49,868 bases of DNA from JBGCDD01 sp045105075 (GCA_045105075.1 JBGCDD010000186.1:1-49868), one strand, 5' to 3'. Positions 1-8,749 are shown, counted from the first letter of the stretch. Numbers and translations: made by a program. The notes: generated from the letters alone by a model not told the origin.

Positions 1-1
1 C

Positions 2-535
2 AATGCCAAGAGAAAGACCCCCGCAACACGGGGATGGGTAGAAGCTTGCGCCCAGCAGGCGGTACAAGATGAGCTACATCACTTGGCTGGGTTGTGTCTG
101 TTTATGTTTGGCACGGGAGCACGACGTGGTGAGGCATGTTCTTTGACTTGGGGTGACGTTCAGCTGTTTCAGAAGAAGGCCGTGATAAATCAAACCAAAA
201 TCGATGACCAACGCGTCGCGCACCTGTCGCCGCCAGTCATCGCGGCATTGGCGAACATTCCCTCAAACCGCAAACCTGACAACTTGGTGTTTCAGTATGC
301 CTCTGGCGAAAGCGTTGGGCAGGTCTGGAACAACGTTATTGAGCGCGCGGGCATCGAAAAGCTATCGCCCCACTGCTGCCGCCACGGATTTGCAACTTCG
401 ATGCTGCAGGCAGGAATAGACCCAAAGACGGTTGCGGTACGCGGCGGCTGGAAAGACGTTGGAACAGTTATGAAGTTCTATGCCCATGCGATGGACGATC
501 CGACCGTCACGGATGTGCTTTTTGGCACAAAATAG
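2..535 (+). CDS. Tyrosine recombinase/phage-type integrase, C-terminal part (5' truncated by window edge)
   Basis: The frame is open from the first bases of the window, so the true start lies outside it. What is visible is the catalytic domain of a tyrosine recombinase: the first catalytic Arg in GARRGEA, a Lys in the beta-hairpin (QTKIDDQR), the HxxR box in HCCRHGFAT, a Trp in place of the second His (GGWKDV), and the nucleophilic Tyr in KFYAHA close to the C-terminus. The family cuts and joins DNA at short attachment sites, so this may mark the edge of an integrated element whose bulk lies to the left. No tRNA or attachment repeat is seen beside it. An Xer-type housekeeping role is less likely but cannot be excluded from a fragment. 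Confidence 0.85.
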   Translation, partial: NAKRKTPATRGWVEACAQQAVQDELHHLAGLCLFMFGTGARRGEACSLTWGDVQLFQKKAVINQTKIDDQRVAHLSPPVIAALANIPSNRKPDNLVFQYASGESVGQVWNNVIERAGIEKLSPHCCRHGFATSMLQAGIDPKTVAVRGGWKDVGTVMKFYAHAMDDPTVTDVLFGTK

Positions 536-591
536 ACACAAGCCCAAGGCGTTAAGCGTTCAACTAACTGTAAATAAAAGGAAATATAACA

Positions 592-681
592 ATGACTTGG
601 ACCCTTCGTTGGGGAAGGGTGTCCCTCGGAACGGGGTACGGCGGAATCCTGACTGGCACAACAGCCAATCGGACGCTATAG
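592..681 (+). CDS. Possible 29-residue small ORF after the integrase
   Basis: An ATG follows an AAGGAAA ribosome-binding-like stretch, and the frame runs 29 codons to TAG (MTWTLRWGRVSLG at its start). A perfect 7-bp hairpin (ACCCTTC/GAAGGGT, 601-620) lies inside it. I do not recognise the peptide. It could be a leader, a relic of the integrated element, or chance. Only the start context supports it. Confidence 0.15.
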   Translation: MTWTLRWGRVSLGTGYGGILTGTTANRTL

Positions 682-736
682 CGCCGCCCAAGTGACAATT
701 TGCGACACGCCCGTCGCGCATAGGAAACCCGATCAT

Positions 737-1612
737 ATGTTCACCTGCTCTTTGCTGACTGACCCCACGCGTGGCTATCTGGACCCGGCTTTGGTTGAGG
801 CGCTGCGCAATGCCTGGGGCGGGGGCGAGGCCGTTTGGCTGGCGCCGGATCGCGCGGCAGAGTTCGGGTTGCAAACGGTGCCGGATGTGGCCTGGGACAT
901 TTGGGCCGAGATGCAGGAGCACGGCGTTGATTTGGCCATTCAACCCAGCGTTGGGCGGCGCAAAAAGATGCTGTTGGCCGACATGGACAGCACTATGATC
1001 GAGCAGGAATGCATTGATGAACTGGCCGACGTGGCCGGTTTTGGCGCGCGTGTCGCCGAGATCACAGCGCGGGCGATGAACGGTGAGCTCGATTTCGAGG
1101 ATGCGCTGCGCGAACGGGTCGGGTTGCTTGCCGGGCTGGACGAAACGGTGATCGCGCAGGTTCTGGAGGACAGAATCACGCTGATGCCGGGAGGGGCGGT
1201 GTTGTTGGCCACGATGAAAGCCAATGGTGCCTATTGCGCTTTGGTGTCGGGCGGATTCACAGCGTTTACCGGCGCCGTCGCGGCCCAACTGGGCTTTGAT
1301 GAAAACCGCGCCAACACGTTGTTGGTGGCGCAAGGCAAGTTGACCGGAGAGGTGGGTCTGCCGATATTGGGGCAGGCGGCCAAGGTCGAAGCGCTGGAGC
1401 AGATCACCGGCAGGCTGGGATTGCAGGACGACGATGTGCTGGCCGTGGGCGATGGGGCCAATGATCTGGGCATGCTGAAACGCGCCGGAATGGGCGTGGC
1501 GTTACATGCAAAGCCCGCAGTTGCGGCGCAATGCGAGCTGCGCGTGAACCACGGTGATCTGACGGCGCTGTTGTTTTTGCAAGGCTACGCGATGACCGAT
1601 TTCGTCAGCTGA
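737..1612 (+). CDS. serB: Phosphoserine phosphatase SerB
   Basis: SerB dephosphorylates O-phosphoserine in the last step of serine biosynthesis and belongs to the HAD superfamily. The nucleophile motif DMDST lies at residues 82-86 and is followed by the family's cap segment (IEQECIDELA). The later HAD motifs are present too: SGGF, a Lys in the GQAAK region, and GDGANDLGML. The N-terminal ~75 residues form the usual ACT-like region. The frame extends upstream to 692, but I chose the ATG at 737 because the encoded start (MFTCSLLTDP) fits the family and GGAAA sits about 9 bases before it. The length of 291 residues is normal. The gene stands alone, with a separate promoter for the next gene just behind it. 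Confidence 0.93.
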   Translation: MFTCSLLTDPTRGYLDPALVEALRNAWGGGEAVWLAPDRAAEFGLQTVPDVAWDIWAEMQEHGVDLAIQPSVGRRKKMLLADMDSTMIEQECIDELADVAGFGARVAEITARAMNGELDFEDALRERVGLLAGLDETVIAQVLEDRITLMPGGAVLLATMKANGAYCALVSGGFTAFTGAVAAQLGFDENRANTLLVAQGKLTGEVGLPILGQAAKVEALEQITGRLGLQDDDVLAVGDGANDLGMLKRAGMGVALHAKPAVAAQCELRVNHGDLTALLFLQGYAMTDFVS

Positions 1613-1624
1613 TTTTTGCGGATT

Positions 1625-1653
1625 TTGGGAATACCGCGCGACTGTGCTAGACT
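1625..1653 (+). promoter_or_regulatory. Putative sigma-70-type promoter for the YCII-like gene
   Basis: TTGGGA (1625-1630) and TAGACT (1648-1653) are separated by exactly 17 bases. They lie about 40 bases before the ATG at 1692, in the gap after serB. The call rests on pattern only. Confidence 0.45.
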
Positions 1654-1691
1654 GCGCACCGTGCAATAATCGCGGGAACGGAGGACTGGGA

Positions 1692-2006
1692 ATGCCGGAT
1701 TTTATGTTGGCCTATCACGGCGGGGGCATGCCCGAAACGCCAGAAGAAGGCGCGAAATCGATGGCCGCGTGGCAGGCGTGGATGGGCGGAATGGGTGACA
1801 ATCTGATCGAGCCCGGTGCGCCGGTTGGGATGTCAAAAACCGTCAGTGCCACCGGGACAAGTGACAATGGCGGGGCCAATCCGCTGTCAGGCTATTCGGT
1901 GGTGCGTGCTGCAGATTTTGATGCGGCGGTTGCGATGGCCAAGGGCTGCCCTATTGTTGTCGATGGAAGCGGCACCGTGGAAGTGGCTGAAATCGTTCAG
2001 ATGTAG
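1692..2006 (+). CDS. YCII-related domain protein
   Basis: This 104-residue protein resembles the YCII/DGPF-type group: a small ferredoxin-like fold beginning MPDFMLAYHGG, a middle Trp-rich helix (AAWQAWMGGMGD) and a C-terminal half in which a GYSVVRA strand is followed by a helix and CPIVVDG. YCII-like proteins are small enzymes or regulators whose substrates are mostly unknown, so no reaction is claimed. The start at 1692 is preceded by GGAGG; a longer in-frame reading from 1644 has no such site. The end overlaps the convergent asparaginase gene by 10 bases. Confidence 0.7.
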   Translation: MPDFMLAYHGGGMPETPEEGAKSMAAWQAWMGGMGDNLIEPGAPVGMSKTVSATGTSDNGGANPLSGYSVVRAADFDAAVAMAKGCPIVVDGSGTVEVAEIVQM

Positions 2007-3019
2007 CTTGTTGCGTCGGCGGTTTTCACAAATTCAGGCGTGGGTTTTATTGTGCCTGTTTCAATGTCGCGCCGGTTCAGGATCGGCGCGTTCATCACCG
2101 CTTGCGTGGCCGGGTGGTTGGGATCAAGCACGCCCAGCCCACACAGAATCGTTGCAATCGCGCATTCACTGGCCCGCGTGGCGCCATCGGCAATTTTGAT
2201 CGTCACGCCCAGACGCAAGGTGGGCAGGATGGCCACGTAAACGCCCTCGGCCCCGGTTTTGACAGCCGCAGCGCCGTCCATCGCACGCATCAGATGCGTG
2301 CAGGCCCGCCCTTCACCGGCGACCATTTCCGGGTGCGACATCATCGCCTGGGTAAGACGCTGCGCCGCCGCAGAGCCGCGGTCCGAACGAGTCTCGGCGC
2401 TGGCAAACCACGCCATCGCGCGCGCCATGCCTTGAACCGTGGTGGCGAAATTCGGCGCCGAACACCCATCGATGCCCCAGGTTGGGCTGTCTTGCGCCGT
2501 CACGTCTTCGAACGCCGCGCGACAGGCTTGCTGCACGGGATGGTCGATCTCGACATAGTCAGGTCCGGCCCCCATATGGGCGCTTAACGTCAGAAAACCT
2601 GAATGTTTGCCCGAACAATTGTTGTGGTACTGACACGGGCTTTGATTGGCGCGAATCAGCTCTCCGTGGGCGTCTTTGTCAGCCGGGTCTTGGAGGCCGC
2701 AGCGAAAGGCGCTGTCGTCCAGCCCCAATTGATCAAGCCAGGCGCGCACCGCCTGCGAGTGGATCGCCGCCCCATTGTGCGAGGCACAGGCCAGCGCAAG
2801 GTGTTGGTCGTTGAGCCCAAATCGATCGGCGGCGCCCGACGTGAGCAACGGCAAAGCCTGGATCATTTTGGACGACGAACGTGGATAGATTACGGCGTTC
2901 GGGTCGCCCCAGGCGCGCAGCACCTCGCCGGTCTCGTCACAAACTGCGCCATGACCCAAATGTTGGCTTTCCAACAGCGTGCCGCGCCAGATTTCGACCA
3001 TAGCTTGGGGGGATGTCAC
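1997..3019 (-). CDS. Type II L-asparaginase (Rhizobium etli-type family)
   Basis: The predicted protein of 340 residues matches the bacterial asparaginase II family typified by the R. etli thermolabile enzyme, which hydrolyses L-asparagine to aspartate and ammonia and is unrelated to the E. coli enzymes. The Ser-Lys tandem (SSSK, 48-51), the NNCSGKH motif (Cys135, Lys138) and GIDGCSAPN (Cys186) form the expected catalytic and zinc-binding set. I chose the GTG at 3019 because GAGGA lies 7 bases upstream; the ATG six codons later lacks a ribosome site. The frame stays open much further upstream, but that part reads as non-coding. It faces the YCII gene tail to tail. Confidence 0.87.
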   Translation of the reverse strand: MTSPQAMVEIWRGTLLESQHLGHGAVCDETGEVLRAWGDPNAVIYPRSSSKMIQALPLLTSGAADRFGLNDQHLALACASHNGAAIHSQAVRAWLDQLGLDDSAFRCGLQDPADKDAHGELIRANQSPCQYHNNCSGKHSGFLTLSAHMGAGPDYVEIDHPVQQACRAAFEDVTAQDSPTWGIDGCSAPNFATTVQGMARAMAWFASAETRSDRGSAAAQRLTQAMMSHPEMVAGEGRACTHLMRAMDGAAAVKTGAEGVYVAILPTLRLGVTIKIADGATRASECAIATILCGLGVLDPNHPATQAVMNAPILNRRDIETGTIKPTPEFVKTADATSYI

Positions 3020-3192
3020 GGCAGTGTCCTCACTTCTTGGCGAAAAGCCGCCAATCGCTCTTTCGCCTGTGGTGGTAATTACGCTATTGTGCCTATGTCG
3101 GCAAGCGACAGGGCGCGACATGACAGACGGTTTGGACAAAGACCGCAAGCGTCTGGTTATTTGAGGTTTAGGACAGTCTGGAGGCTGGACAA

Positions 3193-3723
3193 ATGAGATC
3201 GAAACTTGCCTGCATGATGGCAGGCTTGTCCGTGGCTGCAATCGCCACAGGAGTGACAGCACAGGAACAAAGCACAAACCGGGTGGCCGCCAAGACGGAC
3301 TGGAGCGTGTTTGTCGAGGACGATCCAACAGAATGTTGGAGCGTGTCGGCTCCGAAAGAAACAGTGAACACCCGCGACGGCCGTGTGGTCGCCGTCAAAC
3401 GCAGCGATATTTTGTTGTTTGTGTTCTACCGGCCCAAAGCGGGGGTCAAAGGACAGGTCACCTTCACCGGAGGCTATCCATTTGCCCCTGGTTCAAGTGT
3501 GAACATGGATATTTCGGGCACTCAGTTCGAACTGTTCACCGAAGGTGAATGGGCCTGGCCTGCAACGGCTGCGGATGATGCCAAGATCATTACGGCGATG
3601 AAACGTGGCGCGCAGGCGTCTCTGACGGCTCGATCTGCGCGAGGCACGCAAACAAAAGACACGTTTTCCTTGCTGGGATTCACTGCGGCAATTGAAGACG
3701 CAGACAAGCGCTGTGGTGGATAA
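3193..3723 (+). CDS. Invasion-associated locus B (IalB) family exported protein
   Basis: This 176-residue protein has a signal peptide at residues 1-23 (cleavage near VTA) followed by a domain beginning TDWSVFVED and containing CWSVSAP, as in the IalB family. A second Cys near the C-terminus (KRCGG) probably pairs with the first. Despite the name, taken from Bartonella, the family is common in free-living alphaproteobacteria as small periplasmic or envelope proteins of unclear function. GGAGG precedes the ATG. A large palindromic element follows directly and may end its transcript. Confidence 0.8.
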   Translation: MRSKLACMMAGLSVAAIATGVTAQEQSTNRVAAKTDWSVFVEDDPTECWSVSAPKETVNTRDGRVVAVKRSDILLFVFYRPKAGVKGQVTFTGGYPFAPGSSVNMDISGTQFELFTEGEWAWPATAADDAKIITAMKRGAQASLTARSARGTQTKDTFSLLGFTAAIEDADKRCGG

Positions 3724-3732
3724 CTGAAAGAA

Positions 3733-3852
3733 GGGGCTCTGCCCCCACCACTCCTTTGGAGTGCCTCCCCCGGAGTTTATTCCGAAAGATGAAGAGACGC
3801 GGAACTGTACTTCATCTTTCAAGATAAACTCTGGGGTTTGGGGCAAAGCCCC
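3733..3852. repeat. Bilateral palindromic intergenic element
   Basis: Outer arms GGGGCTCTGCCCC (3733-3745) and GGGGCAAAGCCCC (3840-3852) each form a small hairpin and are also near-complementary to one another. Inside them, 3771-3794 and 3810-3833 form a second inverted repeat with 20 of 24 positions matching around a 15-base loop. The left inner part (3763-3793) resembles the repeats at 39822 and 42150. It sits between ialB and rlmN and may act as a transcript end. Confidence 0.75.
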
Positions 3853-3967
3853 AAGGCTTGCACGGCCTGAGTGCGTTAAAACAGTGTGCGCCGAAGGCGC
3901 GCCTTTTGGTTTAAGCTTGGGGCGTTTTCAGGTACACGACGACCTGCGTTGTTGAGGAAGCTGTTTT

Positions 3968-5143
3968 ATGACCGGTACTGCACCCATAACCCAGGATGTT
4001 CACACAATTCCGCGCAAGTTGCCGGAAGGGCCCATCAATCTTGTTGGTCTAACCAGACAGGCCATGCGTTCGGCATTGTTGTCGGTCGGTACATCCGAAA
4101 AGCAGGCGAAAATGCGGGTTGGGCAGATCTGGCAGTGGATCTATCAGTGGGGTGTGCGCGATTTTGCCGAGATGACCAACTTGTCGAAAACCTTTCGTGC
4201 GGAATTGGCCGCTCGGTTTGTCATCGAAATTCCGGAAGTTGTCAGCAAGCAGGTCTCGGAAGATGGCACGCGCAAGTATCTTGTGCGGATTGCCGGCGGG
4301 CATGAGGTCGAGGTTGTTTATATCCCCGAGGAAGATCGCGGCACATTGTGTGTGTCGTCTCAGGTTGGATGCACGCTGACTTGTTCTTTCTGCCATACGG
4401 GTACGCAGAAGCTGGTGCGCAATTTAACTGCGGGTGAGATCATCGGGCAGGTCATGATGGCGCGCGATGATCTGGACGAATGGCCCGTACCTGGCGCGCG
4501 CAAGGATGAAACCCGGCTGCTCAGCAACATTGTTTTGATGGGCATGGGCGAGCCGCTTTACAATTTTGAGAACGTGCGCGACGCGATGAAGATCGCTATG
4601 GATCCCGAAGGAATTCAGCTGAGCCGGCGACGCATCACGCTGAGCACGTCGGGTGTGGTGCCGGAAATTGCGCGCACGGCTGAGGAAATCGGCTGTCAGC
4701 TGGCGATTTCGTTCCATGCGACCACGGATGAGGTGCGCGACCGTCTTGTGCCCATCAACAAGCGTTGGAACCTAGCGGAGTTGCTTGAGGCTCTGCGGGC
4801 CTATCCGAAAGTGTCGAATTCGGAACGGATCACCTTTGAATATGTGATGCTGAAGGATGTGAACGACAGTGACGCGGATGCGCACCGTTTGATCCGGTTG
4901 ATCGAGGGGATTCCGGCCAAGATCAACCTTATTCCCTTTAACGAATGGCCCGGTGCGCCCTACGAGAGGTCGTCCAACAACCGGATCCGGGCTTTTGCCG
5001 ACATTATCTACAAGGCCGGTTACGCCAGCCCGGTGCGCAAACCGCGCGGCGAAGACATAATGGCGGCCTGCGGTCAGTTGAAATCCGCCACCGAGCGGGC
5101 ACGCAAGTCGCGACGTCAGATTGAAGAGGAGGCGGGGCTTTGA
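3968..5143 (+). CDS. rlmN: 23S rRNA (adenine2503-C2)/tRNA methyltransferase RlmN
   Basis: RlmN is a radical-SAM enzyme that methylates C2 of A2503 in 23S rRNA and A37 of some tRNAs. The 391-residue product carries the cluster-binding motif as CTLTCSFC (Cys135, Cys139, Cys142). It also has the conserved GMGEPLYNF segment, the SISFHATTDEVRDRL-like SAM-binding region, and a C-terminal VRKPRGEDIMAACGQL block that includes the second catalytic Cys. GAGGAAG precedes the ATG at proper spacing. The gene is convergent with the metalloprotease gene that follows, with about 18 bases between stops. Confidence 0.95.
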   Translation: MTGTAPITQDVHTIPRKLPEGPINLVGLTRQAMRSALLSVGTSEKQAKMRVGQIWQWIYQWGVRDFAEMTNLSKTFRAELAARFVIEIPEVVSKQVSEDGTRKYLVRIAGGHEVEVVYIPEEDRGTLCVSSQVGCTLTCSFCHTGTQKLVRNLTAGEIIGQVMMARDDLDEWPVPGARKDETRLLSNIVLMGMGEPLYNFENVRDAMKIAMDPEGIQLSRRRITLSTSGVVPEIARTAEEIGCQLAISFHATTDEVRDRLVPINKRWNLAELLEALRAYPKVSNSERITFEYVMLKDVNDSDADAHRLIRLIEGIPAKINLIPFNEWPGAPYERSSNNRIRAFADIIYKAGYASPVRKPRGEDIMAACGQLKSATERARKSRRQIEEEAGL

Positions 5144-5161
5144 TGCCCCGCGCCCGGATGC

Positions 5162-6406
5162 TCAGGCAAAGATAAAGTCTGACGAGTCCAATGTTCCGGA
5201 AAAACCGGTCAGGTCGATTTCAAACCAGTTGCTGTAGGACAGGGTCGTATCGGCGCCGTCCTGTGTGATGGTCAGGGAGTTCATTTGCATATAGCTCATG
5301 TCGCTCACATCGATCATGTCGCGCCCTTGTTGGAAATCGGTGATTGTGTCGGTCTCGTAGGCGTCCAATGTGGTGAACAAGAACACGTCCGAGCCGCCAT
5401 TGCCGGTCAGGGTGTCGGCGCCGTCCTGGCCCATCAGGGTATCGCGTCCGCCGCCGCCTCGGATCACGTCATCGCCATTGCCGCCATAGGCGGTATCGTT
5501 GCCTTTGTTGCCAAACAGGCGGTCGTCGGAATTGGCCCCGCCCGAGGCGTAGTCGTTGGTGCTGGTGTCGCCAATCAGGATGTCGTTGCCGCCAAGGCCG
5601 ACCAGCGTGTCGCCGCCGAGACCGCCGGTGATGGTGTCATTGTCGGCGCCGCCGTTCAGCGTGTCATCGCCCTGAGCGCCTTCGATGATATCGTCGCCGC
5701 CTTTGCCGAACACTCGGGTGTTTTGATCGGTTGCGATGATGGTTTCCGCGTCATCGGTGCCTTTGATGGTGACGCGGTCTTGTCCGTTGACCGACACATC
5801 CCAGCCGTCAAAGCTGTCGGCGCCGCCGTAAATGTGCGACAGCGCGGCGATGTCCAAAGGTCCCAATGTGGTCACATAGGGGTATTCGATGTTGTAGGTC
5901 ATCACCGTGTTGCCCTGGGTGTCGTGTTCGTCTTCGAGCGTGGTGTCGCCGTCATGGGGGTGTTTCAGACCCATGGCATGGCCGAGTTCATGCAGGTTGA
6001 CCTGGTGGCCATAAGACCCTTCGGTCATGGTCTGGTAGGCGTTGACGAAAATGCCCTGGTTGTGGTCGGTGATGGATGTGCCTGATTGCGAAATATTGGC
6101 CCACCCGCCCGCATCGGCTCCGGTGGCGCCAAAGATGTTGATCATCGAGGTGCCCTGAACCTCAACGAATTTCATGCCCGCGATGGCTTCGTATTGGTCA
6201 AACACGTCGCGCATCTGATCGCGTTGGCTTTGATCATAGGACCAATAGCTTGACGCGCTGTGGGTCAGGTTGGTGGACAGATCTTCGGTTTCGGTGAAGC
6301 TGTAGGTTACGACCATTTGGGTGCCGACGTCTGCGGCCGCGTTCCAGCGCAAATAGCTGTATTCAGTATAATAGAGCAGGGCCGTGTAGTCGGAAACCTC
6401 GGACAT
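5162..6406 (-). CDS. Serralysin-like (M10) metalloprotease with RTX repeats
   Basis: The N-terminal ~200 residues are a metzincin protease domain with the zinc motif HELGHAMGLKHP (His139, Glu140, His143, His149) and a Met-turn in VMTYN (Met169). Residues ~225-345 are glycine/aspartate-rich nonapeptide repeats (GGxGxDxLxG type) that bind calcium. A C-terminal segment (DFIFA end) is typical of type I secretion substrates. The protein is therefore predicted to be exported in one step and fold outside the cell. No signal peptide and no type I transporter genes are nearby. At 414 residues it is slightly short for serralysins, with a minimal N-terminal extension. AAAGGAA precedes the ATG. Confidence 0.9.
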   Translation of the reverse strand: MSEVSDYTALLYYTEYSYLRWNAAADVGTQMVVTYSFTETEDLSTNLTHSASSYWSYDQSQRDQMRDVFDQYEAIAGMKFVEVQGTSMINIFGATGADAGGWANISQSGTSITDHNQGIFVNAYQTMTEGSYGHQVNLHELGHAMGLKHPHDGDTTLEDEHDTQGNTVMTYNIEYPYVTTLGPLDIAALSHIYGGADSFDGWDVSVNGQDRVTIKGTDDAETIIATDQNTRVFGKGGDDIIEGAQGDDTLNGGADNDTITGGLGGDTLVGLGGNDILIGDTSTNDYASGGANSDDRLFGNKGNDTAYGGNGDDVIRGGGGRDTLMGQDGADTLTGNGGSDVFLFTTLDAYETDTITDFQQGRDMIDVSDMSYMQMNSLTITQDGADTTLSYSNWFEIDLTGFSGTLDSSDFIFA

Positions 6407-6654
6407 GGGCGTGTTCCTTTGTTGTTAACGGTTTGGCAAGGAATGCCAAAGAAATGCGGCCCTGCTGAGGTGGTGGGCCTGTCAGGTCGTGGATGCAGCG
6501 TTTCGGATTTGTTAACAATTGCGCGGCTTAAATGGCGCCGGATTGCGCGGGTTCACGCTGTATTTACTGTCTTTTTCGGCGAATGCCTGCCATGGGCCAG
6601 GTGCGGGCGACCCAGCGAGAATGCAGCATTTTTGGGGCGAAAGAGGGTTTGGCG

Positions 6655-7401
6655 ATGCGACGGCGGGATTTGATCATTGCAGCATGCGCGGTGGGCGGGG
6701 TGATGGCTTTGCCGCGGTTGCGGGCTGCGTTTGCGCCGGAATTTGTGTTTGAACCGCTGCCCGGGTTGGTCGGATTTCGCCAATTGCCGGGAGGGTCTGC
6801 GTCGGGGATCGGGTCGGTCATGGCCGGATTGCAGGTGCCCAGCCCCGAGCAGGAGGCGTTGCGTGACGCCGTGCGCGCCGCCCCATGTGCGTCGGTTTTC
6901 GGGGCTGAGAGCTGGCAGGACGGGCGCGTGCCGGTTGTTGTGTTCACCGACTATAACTGCCCTTATTGCCCGGTGCTGAGCGAAATCGTGATCGATCTGG
7001 CCGAAAGCGATGCCCCGATTCGACCGATCTGGAAGGATCTGCCGGTGCTGGGGCCGCGATCAGAAGCGGCGGCTGTGGTGGCGGTGGCGGCGGCGCGACA
7101 AGGGCGGTACTTGCCTGTGCATCGCCAGTTGATGCGCACTGTGCTGCGCCCCGGGCCGGCGGCGTTGCGTGCCATTGCGGACCGACATGGGCTGGATCTG
7201 GTGCAGTTGCGCGCGGATATGGCCAGCCCCGAGGTGTTGGGTCAGATCGCGCGGACCAAAGCGGTGGCCGCAGTGTTTGGCATCATTGGCACGCCTGCCA
7301 CGTTGGTCGGGCGCACGCTGGTTGTGGGTGAGATTGACGCGCCCACGATGCGCGCGCTGATTGATGTGGAGCAGGCCGAACCGTTCGAAACCTGTTCTTA
7401 A
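6655..7401 (+). CDS. DsbA-family thiol:disulfide oxidoreductase
   Basis: The 248-residue protein starts with a twin-arginine-like or Sec signal (MRRRDLIIAACAVGG) and carries a thioredoxin fold with the active site CPYC (Cys102-Cys105) and a cis-Pro loop (GTPATLV). This resembles the DsbA/DsbG-like group that acts on periplasmic disulfides, often annotated as 27-kDa outer membrane or DSBA oxidoreductase proteins. The substrate is unknown. Reading from upstream is open to 6532, but the ATG at 6655 has AGAGGG before it and begins the signal peptide. It is transcribed away from the metalloprotease across a 248-bp gap. Confidence 0.85.
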   Translation: MRRRDLIIAACAVGGVMALPRLRAAFAPEFVFEPLPGLVGFRQLPGGSASGIGSVMAGLQVPSPEQEALRDAVRAAPCASVFGAESWQDGRVPVVVFTDYNCPYCPVLSEIVIDLAESDAPIRPIWKDLPVLGPRSEAAAVVAVAAARQGRYLPVHRQLMRTVLRPGPAALRAIADRHGLDLVQLRADMASPEVLGQIARTKAVAAVFGIIGTPATLVGRTLVVGEIDAPTMRALIDVEQAEPFETCS

Positions 7402-7518
7402 CCTTGCCACAATCGGCGGAAACCCGCCCAGAAATTACCCCGATCCGGATGTATTTCGGCCCGGATGCCCTGCCATTTCCACAGGTGTAAACAAAAGGCA
7501 CTGTGGGAGTACCTAAAA

Positions 7519-7728
7519 ATGGCACAAGCCGTACACAATATTTCGACCCTGGAAGCAAGCCTCGTGGATCTGCTGCGCGAAGAACGCGAAAAAGCTCTGT
7601 CGCTGCGCGAATGGAAATTCCGTTTGGCTGGCTATGGGTATGCGATCAAGGACGTTGGCAATCGCCAGATCGTCACCAAGCTGCCGCATGGCACGGAATT
7701 GGGTGTGCTGCCGCAGCACGCATTTTAA
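7519..7728 (+). CDS. Small conserved-looking protein of unknown function
   Basis: The frame encodes 69 residues (start MAQAVHNISTLEASL). It is rich in charged residues, with an amphipathic first half (LVDLLREEREKALSLREW) and a beta-like second half (YGYAIKDVGNRQIVTKLPHG). I do not recognise a domain. The start at 7519 has GGGAG 9 bases upstream, and codon use resembles its neighbours, which supports a real gene. It lies between the DsbA-like and LOG genes with no clear functional link. Confidence 0.6.
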   Translation: MAQAVHNISTLEASLVDLLREEREKALSLREWKFRLAGYGYAIKDVGNRQIVTKLPHGTELGVLPQHAF

Positions 7729-7827
7729 GGCCGACAGCATTTTCGAAACACTCTGACCGCCTCAACGCTGCCTGAGATCCTGGATTTCACGCGTTAAGGG
7801 ACTGTCTGTGTTTTCGTGAGACGTGCT

Positions 7828-8673
7828 TTAATCGCGCCCGGGTAACGTTTCCCGACGCGGTCCCGGCCCCCAATTGTCGATCAGATCGACCGCATCTTGG
7901 GCGGTTTCGACAAAACGGAACAGGTCCAGATCCTGGTCTGAGATTGTACCGGCATCCGCCAGTGCGTCCCAGTTGATGACCTTTTCCCAAAACGCCCTGC
8001 CGAACAGCAGGAAGGGCACGCGCTCCATCCGTCCGGTTTGGATCAGGGTGAGCGCTTCGAACAGTTCGTCCATGGTGCCAAAGCCGCCAGGGAACACACA
8101 GATTGCTTTCGCCCGCATCAGAAAATGCATTTTGCGGATCGCGAAGTAGTGGAAATTAAAGCATAAATCCGGCGTCACATAGGCGTTGGGCGCCTGCTCG
8201 TGCGGCAGCACAATGTTGAGCCCGATGGACACGCCGCCGGCATCTTCGGCACCGCGATTACCGGCCTCCATCACGCCGGGGCCGCCGCCTGTGACGATCA
8301 CATTTTCGCGGCTTTGACTGCCCAGGGATTTCAGCGTCATCAGCCGGGAAAATTCACGCGCTTCGTCATAAAATTGGGACAGATCCGCCAGCGTTTGGGT
8401 GCGGGCCTTGGACTTGTCCACCGGATCGGGAATGCGCGCGCCACCAAACAGCACGATGGTGCTTTCGATCTGCTTTTCGTCCAGCATCAGCTGCGGTTTG
8501 AGCAGTTCCAGCTGCAGCCGCACCGGGCGTAGCTCATCGCGGCACAGGAAGTCATTGTCAGCAAATGCCAGGCGATAGGCCGGGGCGCGGGTTTGGGGCG
8601 TGTCGGGCACATGCGCGGCCTTGTCCCGGTCGGCATTGGCGTCGGGAAAGGGGCTTTGACGATCGTCTCGCAT
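7828..8673 (-). CDS. LOG-family (TIGR00730) Rossmann-fold protein
   Basis: The product carries the two hallmark motifs of the LOG/'lysine decarboxylase-like' family: GGGPGVMEAGNRGA (129-142) and PGGFGTMDE (195-203). Characterised members are phosphoribohydrolases that release a base from a nucleoside 5'-monophosphate, including cytokinin ribotides; they are not decarboxylases. At 281 residues it is longer than the ~190-residue core because of a polar N-terminal extension (residues 1-65). The substrate in this organism is unknown. It diverges from the threonine/serine dehydratase gene, sharing a 76-bp promoter region. Confidence 0.85.
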   Translation of the reverse strand: MRDDRQSPFPDANADRDKAAHVPDTPQTRAPAYRLAFADNDFLCRDELRPVRLQLELLKPQLMLDEKQIESTIVLFGGARIPDPVDKSKARTQTLADLSQFYDEAREFSRLMTLKSLGSQSRENVIVTGGGPGVMEAGNRGAEDAGGVSIGLNIVLPHEQAPNAYVTPDLCFNFHYFAIRKMHFLMRAKAICVFPGGFGTMDELFEALTLIQTGRMERVPFLLFGRAFWEKVINWDALADAGTISDQDLDLFRFVETAQDAVDLIDNWGPGPRRETLPGRD

Positions 8674-8685
8674 ATTGCGGTGTCC

Positions 8686-8715
8686 TTGCTTGCGCGTTTA
8701 CACCAGACCTATAGG
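8686..8715 (+). promoter_or_regulatory. Putative sigma-70-type promoter for the dehydratase gene
   Basis: TTGCTT (8686-8691) and TATAGG (8710-8715) with an 18-base spacer end 34 bases before the ATG at 8750. The same TATAGG hexamer occurs before dapD. Confidence 0.45.
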
Positions 8716-8749
8716 GTTCGTGCGGGCAAGACCAGCAATTGGGGGTGAT

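Noticed and set aside
560..1333. Long minus-strand open frame opposite serB
   Set aside because: It is a shadow of the GC-rich serB gene; it has no family features and overlaps a certain gene fully.
3740..3852. CRISPR-like repeat
   Set aside because: The repeats are inverted, there are only two units of each kind, and no spacers or cas genes are seen.
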